This document shows, in pieces, positions 59,830-64,000 of a stretch of 64,000 bases of DNA. Each line of letters begins with the position of its first letter. Within the stretch, counting starts at the first letter, position 1. This DNA comes from Ananas comosus (taxonomy: Eukaryota > Streptophyta > Magnoliopsida > Poales > Bromeliaceae): the NCBI RefSeq assembly GCF_001540865.1, contig NC_033640.1:8699170-8763169 (forward strand), read 5' to 3'. The notes below the pieces were generated by a model. It searched no databases. It had not been told where the DNA came from and worked only from the letters and a program-made list of their open reading frames with translations. The position numbers were made by a program, and so were the translations under genes.

Positions 59830-61610
59830 CTAATAATAATTTGAATTATCTCAGAACTAACAAGTAAATCTTCGAATTTCTAATAAATAATGTTCAAAAT
59901 GTTACAAAATTTAGTTTCCAGTAACTTTAAATACTCTCAACATCATCAATAACTATAAGTCAAATACTCTATAAATAAAAATAAAGTAAATGTGGACAAG
60001 ACCTTTCAATTTTTACTCACAATATTGGAGAAATAGAGCCAAGTCGAGGCAACAATTTCTCCCCCATTTAGGAGGAAAAGTTGACAAATTTGGACAGGAT
60101 TGATGGGACTTATTATTATTATTATTATTATTATTATTGATTATTGATTCTCTTGACTTTGTAGCTCATCTATAAGCTCTAAATTTACTTGTGACAATTA
60201 AATTTTTTAAAATTTTATCAAAACAGTTACTAATTATATCATCATTTTAGTCTCATGTTTTATATGTGGTCTACAAAGTTTTAAATTGCCTAAAAATAAA
60301 CCTTATTTTTATTTATAATGCATGAAAAAGCAACAACAATGAAGATAAGTTTATATTATTTTTCATCTGCTTTTCTCCAGATTTGGTTGTCTGATTTTTA
60401 TAGTTTATTTTTTCAATAAATGAAGCTAGTAACTTGCTATCTTTCTATAAAAAAAAAGAGTAAAATTTAAAGAGAAAAAAAAAATAAAGTCTTACAAGGT
60501 TACATGTAAACCATACGATCAAAAATATTTTATAACTAATAATTTTGATTCACCACAGTAGTCAATTGAATTGTTTGATAAAGTTTACATGATGTGGCCA
60601 ATTTAGCATTAGAGTTTAAAGAAAAACTCGACTCAACTAAGCTGAGCTGAAAATTTCGTTGAGTTTGGTAATTTTTACAATCGGCGCGAGAAATCTTTAA
60701 ATGGCTCAACTTTACGTTCGAATATTCAATTTTAGTGTGCAATCCCAAGTCCCAACTTGTAAAACATTTTTCAAGATGGACGCTTGAATCGAGCAGTCAT
60801 TTTCGCCGAGTTTGGAACCCAAATTCAATTATTTTAGCCTCTATTTTTGCATTTTTAGATTATTTTTAAAAAATTATGTATTTTTTCTATTTTTAATCTG
60901 ATTATTTGATTATTTCTAACCTAATTAGGTTTAAAAATATATTGAAATTTATTATCTTTGCCTAATAGGATTTCAGTATCGTCTCTATATACAGATGTGA
61001 CATTCGGTTAATGTAATTAATTGTATTTCGTCTTTGTCGAAAAATTGGTTTTTCGTGTAGTATCTCTTTCCGTTCTTACGCTTCTTCTTTGATCAGCACC
61101 CCAGAAAATATTAAGCCCATGGTGAACTAAAACCTAAAATAGGGGGAGATGAATGGACACATACATGGCTAAGAGAACATAGAGAATGTAATATAAATGG
61201 AGTATTAATATACATCGGGTGAATGTAATAGTCATTTATTGCTCCAATCAATTTTAACAAGATAAAAATATCTCACTTTTTTCGACGTCTAAAATAAGTC
61301 CTCCAACTTTAAAATTTTAGTTAAAAAATTAATTGAGCCCTCTAACTTTTAACAATTTAGTTAAAAAAATTTATTTCCAAAATAGCTACAAAAACTATTA
61401 AATTTGATTGGATTTTTAAATAAAGTTATTAAAATAATTTAACTCTTCAAATACTAAAAGTTAAAAAATATTAATAAAAAATAATTTTTATAATATTCAT
61501 AAGAATACTTTATAATTTTTTATTATAATTTTTTAATTTTAAAATTAATCATTATATTTTTAATTAATTAAAATATAATTTATTTACTGTATAGCGCGGA
61601 CCATACACTA
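59830..61610. repeat. Segmental duplication, unit A
   Basis: Landmarks in order: GTTACAAAATTTAGTTTCCAG, GTGGACAAGACCTTTCAATTT, the (TTA)n run, a GTTGAGTTTGGTAATTTTTACAATCGG block (60658), TTTAAATGGC, and AGCCCATGGTGAACTAAAACC (61113). The same order recurs at 61611-63110. No gene is seen. Confidence 0.7.
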
Positions 61611-61722
61611 GTAAAATTTAGTTTCTAGTAACTTTGAATACTCTCAACGTAAGCGAATAACTAGAAGTCAAATATTCTATAAATGAAAATAAAGTAAATG
61701 TGGACAAGACCTTTCAATTTTT

Positions 61723-61873
61723 CTTTTTTTTGAGAGATAGGTAGCACGCTACCCGTTTTATTTATTTTATTTAGAAATAAACTTAAGTAGAAATGTGAAT
61801 CAACAAGGATTCAAACTTGGGTCTCGAATATCAACCAACAAATCTTTTACCACTTGCTCTAGGGACGGTCGGT
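61723..61873 (-). mobile_element. tRNA-derived SINE, third copy, 15-bp target duplication
   Basis: The minus-strand head ACCGACCGTCCCTAGAGC, GTGGTAAAAGATTTGTTG, the GAGACCCAAGTTTGAATCC B-box region and a poly-A tail mark it. The target duplication GACCTTTCAATTTTT lies at 61708-61722 and 61874-61888. The matching spots at about 57738 and 60001 are empty, so it inserted after the duplication. Confidence 0.88.
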
Positions 61874-62219
61874 GACCTTTCAATTTTTATTCACAAAATT
61901 GGAGAAATAGGGTTTGGTTGAGGCAACAATTTCTCCCACTTATTAGGAGGAAAAGTTGACACATTTGGCCAGGTATTGATAGGACTTATTATTATTATTA
62001 TTATTATTATTATTGATTGTTGATTCTCTTGACTTTGTAGGTCATCTAGAAGATAGACCTCTACATTTACTTTTGACAATAAATAAATTTAAGTATTTAT
62101 TATTTTATAATTATTTTTATAATTTTTAAAATTTTTTAATTAAAATATCAATTTAAATAAAAATAATTTATTGTTTATATTTTTAGATTATATATATATT
62201 TTAAAAAAATATATAAAAA

Positions 62220-62410
62220 TACGGGCCGGTCCGGAACAGCCCGTGCCTTTCGGGCGAGAGGCCGTGCTCGGCCAGAGGCTAGGGAGCTCGGGCCCAGCAC
62301 GGCTCGGCCTTGATTTTATGTCGGGTCGGCCCGGGCTTGTCCCTAGTCTATTTCGGCCCGGATAAATGTGGGTCGTGCCGGTCCAGGCGTCCAGCACGAT
62401 CCACATTACG
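62220..62410. repeat. GC-rich GGCCC repeat within unit B
   Basis: GC-rich words (CGGGCCGG, GGCCGTGCTCGG, GGGCCCAGCACGGC, CGGCCCGG, GTCGTGCCGG) in AT-rich surroundings, like 47120-47370. Unit A lacks it, so it arrived after the duplication. Confidence 0.5.
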
Positions 62411-63290
62411 CCCCTAATTTAGTGTTCGAGTTTATGAAAAAACACAACTCAATTAATAAGCTAAACTGAAAATACCGTTGAGTTTAGTAATTTTTACAAT
62501 CGGCGTGAGAAATCTTTAAATGGCCATAACTTTTCATTCGAGTATCTGATTTCACTGTACAACTTCAATTCATGAAACACTTTTCAAGGTCAACGCATCA
62601 AATTGTGCGGCTATTCCTGCCGAGTTCGGAACCCAAATTCATTTGCTTTGTCCTCTATTTTTTTACATTTTTAGATTATTTTCAAAAAAAATCTATATTT
62701 TTTTTATTTGATTATTTCTAATCTGATTAGGTTTAAAGGTATATTGAAATTTATTATCTTCATCTTCGCCTCCATATTAGACACGACGTTCAGTTAATAT
62801 AATTAATAATATTTCGTCTTTGTCAAAAATTTAGTTCTTCATGTGTCATCTTTTTCCGTCTGTATGCTTCTTCTCTCTCAGTGCGGTTTTGATCAGCATC
62901 AGTTTAAAAGATCTAATTGCGAAATTGAAAGCTCAAGTTTATTTGTAAAAGAAATAGAAAGATAAAAAAGCGCGGCGCAGAACAAGCCCAAATCCGAACA
63001 CTAAATCAGGGTGCACCCAAGAAGATATTAAGCCCATGGTGAACTAAAACCTAAAATAGGGGAGATGAATGGACACATGGCCCAGAGAACATAGAGAATG
63101 TAAACAAAATAAAGGCCGAGAAAAGAATAATGTTGTGGGTATTAGATGTTTTCAATCTCAACCAAAACGTGAACTAACAACAGCTATATACGAGCTTTAT
63201 AGTTAGTATTTGAAATTCTAAGTTTAAAATCTAATTATTTCACATTATTAGTTGAGTTCCCTTTTGAAGAAATGAAAAAAGTGAAACTCA

Positions 63291-63587
63291 GTGCTTGCCA
63301 TCGCTTGTATTTTTGACAAACTCTCCCTGGTCCGCCTCTCCCGCCACCGCAACGGGTTCCTCAGGAACTCCTCCTCCTCCCGGCGCCGCAGCCCCCTGCC
63401 TCGGCGCCGCCGTCTTTGTCGATCCACCGCCACCTCCTGCTGCTCCTCCTACTCCCACCACCGCCACCGTCGTCGGTATCCACGGCATCCACCACCACCT
63501 TCCTGCGACAAACGCAGGCTATGCACAAAGAAGGCAAAGCGGGCAAGAGGAAGAAAAAGAGTCAAGTATCATTTAACCGCTGCCTAA
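63291..63587 (+). CDS. Uncertain GC-rich open frame, 98 codons
   Basis: Open frames overlap in several phases here because the DNA is C-rich. One reads IFDKLSLVRLSRHRNGFLRNSSSS followed by runs of R, H, P and S. No domain is recognised and no splice partner is evident before the window ends. It could be the first exon of a gene running right, or chance. The rest to 64000 is AT-rich. Confidence 0.15.
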   Translation: MLAIACIFDKLSLVRLSRHRNGFLRNSSSSRRRSPLPRRRRLCRSTATSCCSSYSHHRHRRRYPRHPPPPSCDKRRLCTKKAKRARGRKRVKYHLTAA

Positions 63588-64000
63588 CTTCCATCTCTTC
63601 CTTGCTACTTACACTCTCATGATTCTTATCTTTTTTTGTTTTGTTTTGTGTTTTTGCTTAAAAAACTTTCTGAAGATTTATTATATAACAAATTCTCATT
63701 TAACGTGAACATCATCATCATAGACCCGAAGTAGGTGAGATAAAAATCTTTACATAGTTTAATCAAGTAAAGCACCGGTTAGTGATTCCAACAACAACTG
63801 ACTTTTTATTAGAATTGTGTTAGGTTCAAAAAAAAAAAAAAAAAGAGAGAAAACTTATAGACTTATGCGACTTCCTCCCTTAATCTACAATGGTAAACTT
63901 TTCTCTATAGAAAGTTAATAAGGTTCGTTTTCGAGTAAAATTATCGATCGTGTGTAGGAAAATTTTACCTTTCTTTTAAAACTATTCTTTACATTAGAGA

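Larger units (their letters stand above)
61611..63110. repeat. Segmental duplication, unit B
   Basis: A diverged repeat of unit A with the same landmarks (GTTGAGTTTAGTAATTTTTACAATCGG at 62475, AGCCCATGGTGAACTAAAACC at 63034). It carries its own SINE at 61723 and a GC-rich insert at 62220-62410. No N separates A and B and the divergence is higher than between the contig overlaps, so this duplication looks real. Confidence 0.7.

Overview
This window is nuclear DNA from a flowering plant. The evidence is split genes with short GT-AG introns, AT-rich intergenic DNA, many small DNA transposons (MITEs), SINEs and LTR fragments, and plant-type genes throughout. GC-rich first exons (DUF1350) beside AT-rich introns suggest a monocot. 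Pineapple or a relative is a guess from gene style only.

The window is a scaffold of contigs. Single N bases lie at 9515, 19234, 21988, 37662 and 58222, and a 10-N gap lies at 48513-48522. At four of the five single-N joins the end of the left contig is repeated at the start of the right contig: 3608-9514 with 9516-15060, 18308-19233 with 19235-20141, 21105-21987 with 21989-22879, and 55971-57918 with 58223-60180. I read these as unmerged haplotype overlaps, so about 9 kb is probably falsely duplicated and the second 'copies' of genes are probably alleles.

Genes, left to right: a kinetochore SPC24-like gene (+, 2668-6314, with a partial second copy at 11234-12426); a chloroplast-type DUF1350 gene (+, 14246-18417, with a duplicate first exon at 8664 and a duplicate last-exon piece at 19235); tRNA-Ala(CGC) (-, 20444-20516); a five-KH-domain RNA-binding protein of HEN4 type (-, 24589-28726); a plastid 3-ketoacyl-ACP synthase I lacking its 5' exons (-, 32683-35966); a GC-rich decayed coding fragment (37663-37980); an ER-type nucleoside diphosphate kinase ending in KHDEL (+, 47847-51071); and a DUF985 cupin (-, 51947-54746). 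These are independent housekeeping genes, with no cluster or pathway linking them.

The rest is repeats: Tourist-like and Mutator-like MITEs, three SINEs (two with clear target-site duplications), a miniature LTR element (TRIM) with 239-bp LTRs, a 1.86-kb solo LTR bearing repeated palindromes, and a diverged segmental duplication at 59.8-63.1 kb. The most notable biology is unusual splicing: SPC24 appears to carry both an AT-AC intron and a U12-type GT-AG intron, DUF1350 has a GC-AG intron, and the kinase ends in a 26-nt exon that supplies its ER-retention signal. I found no operon-like, defence-like or otherwise new multi-gene system.
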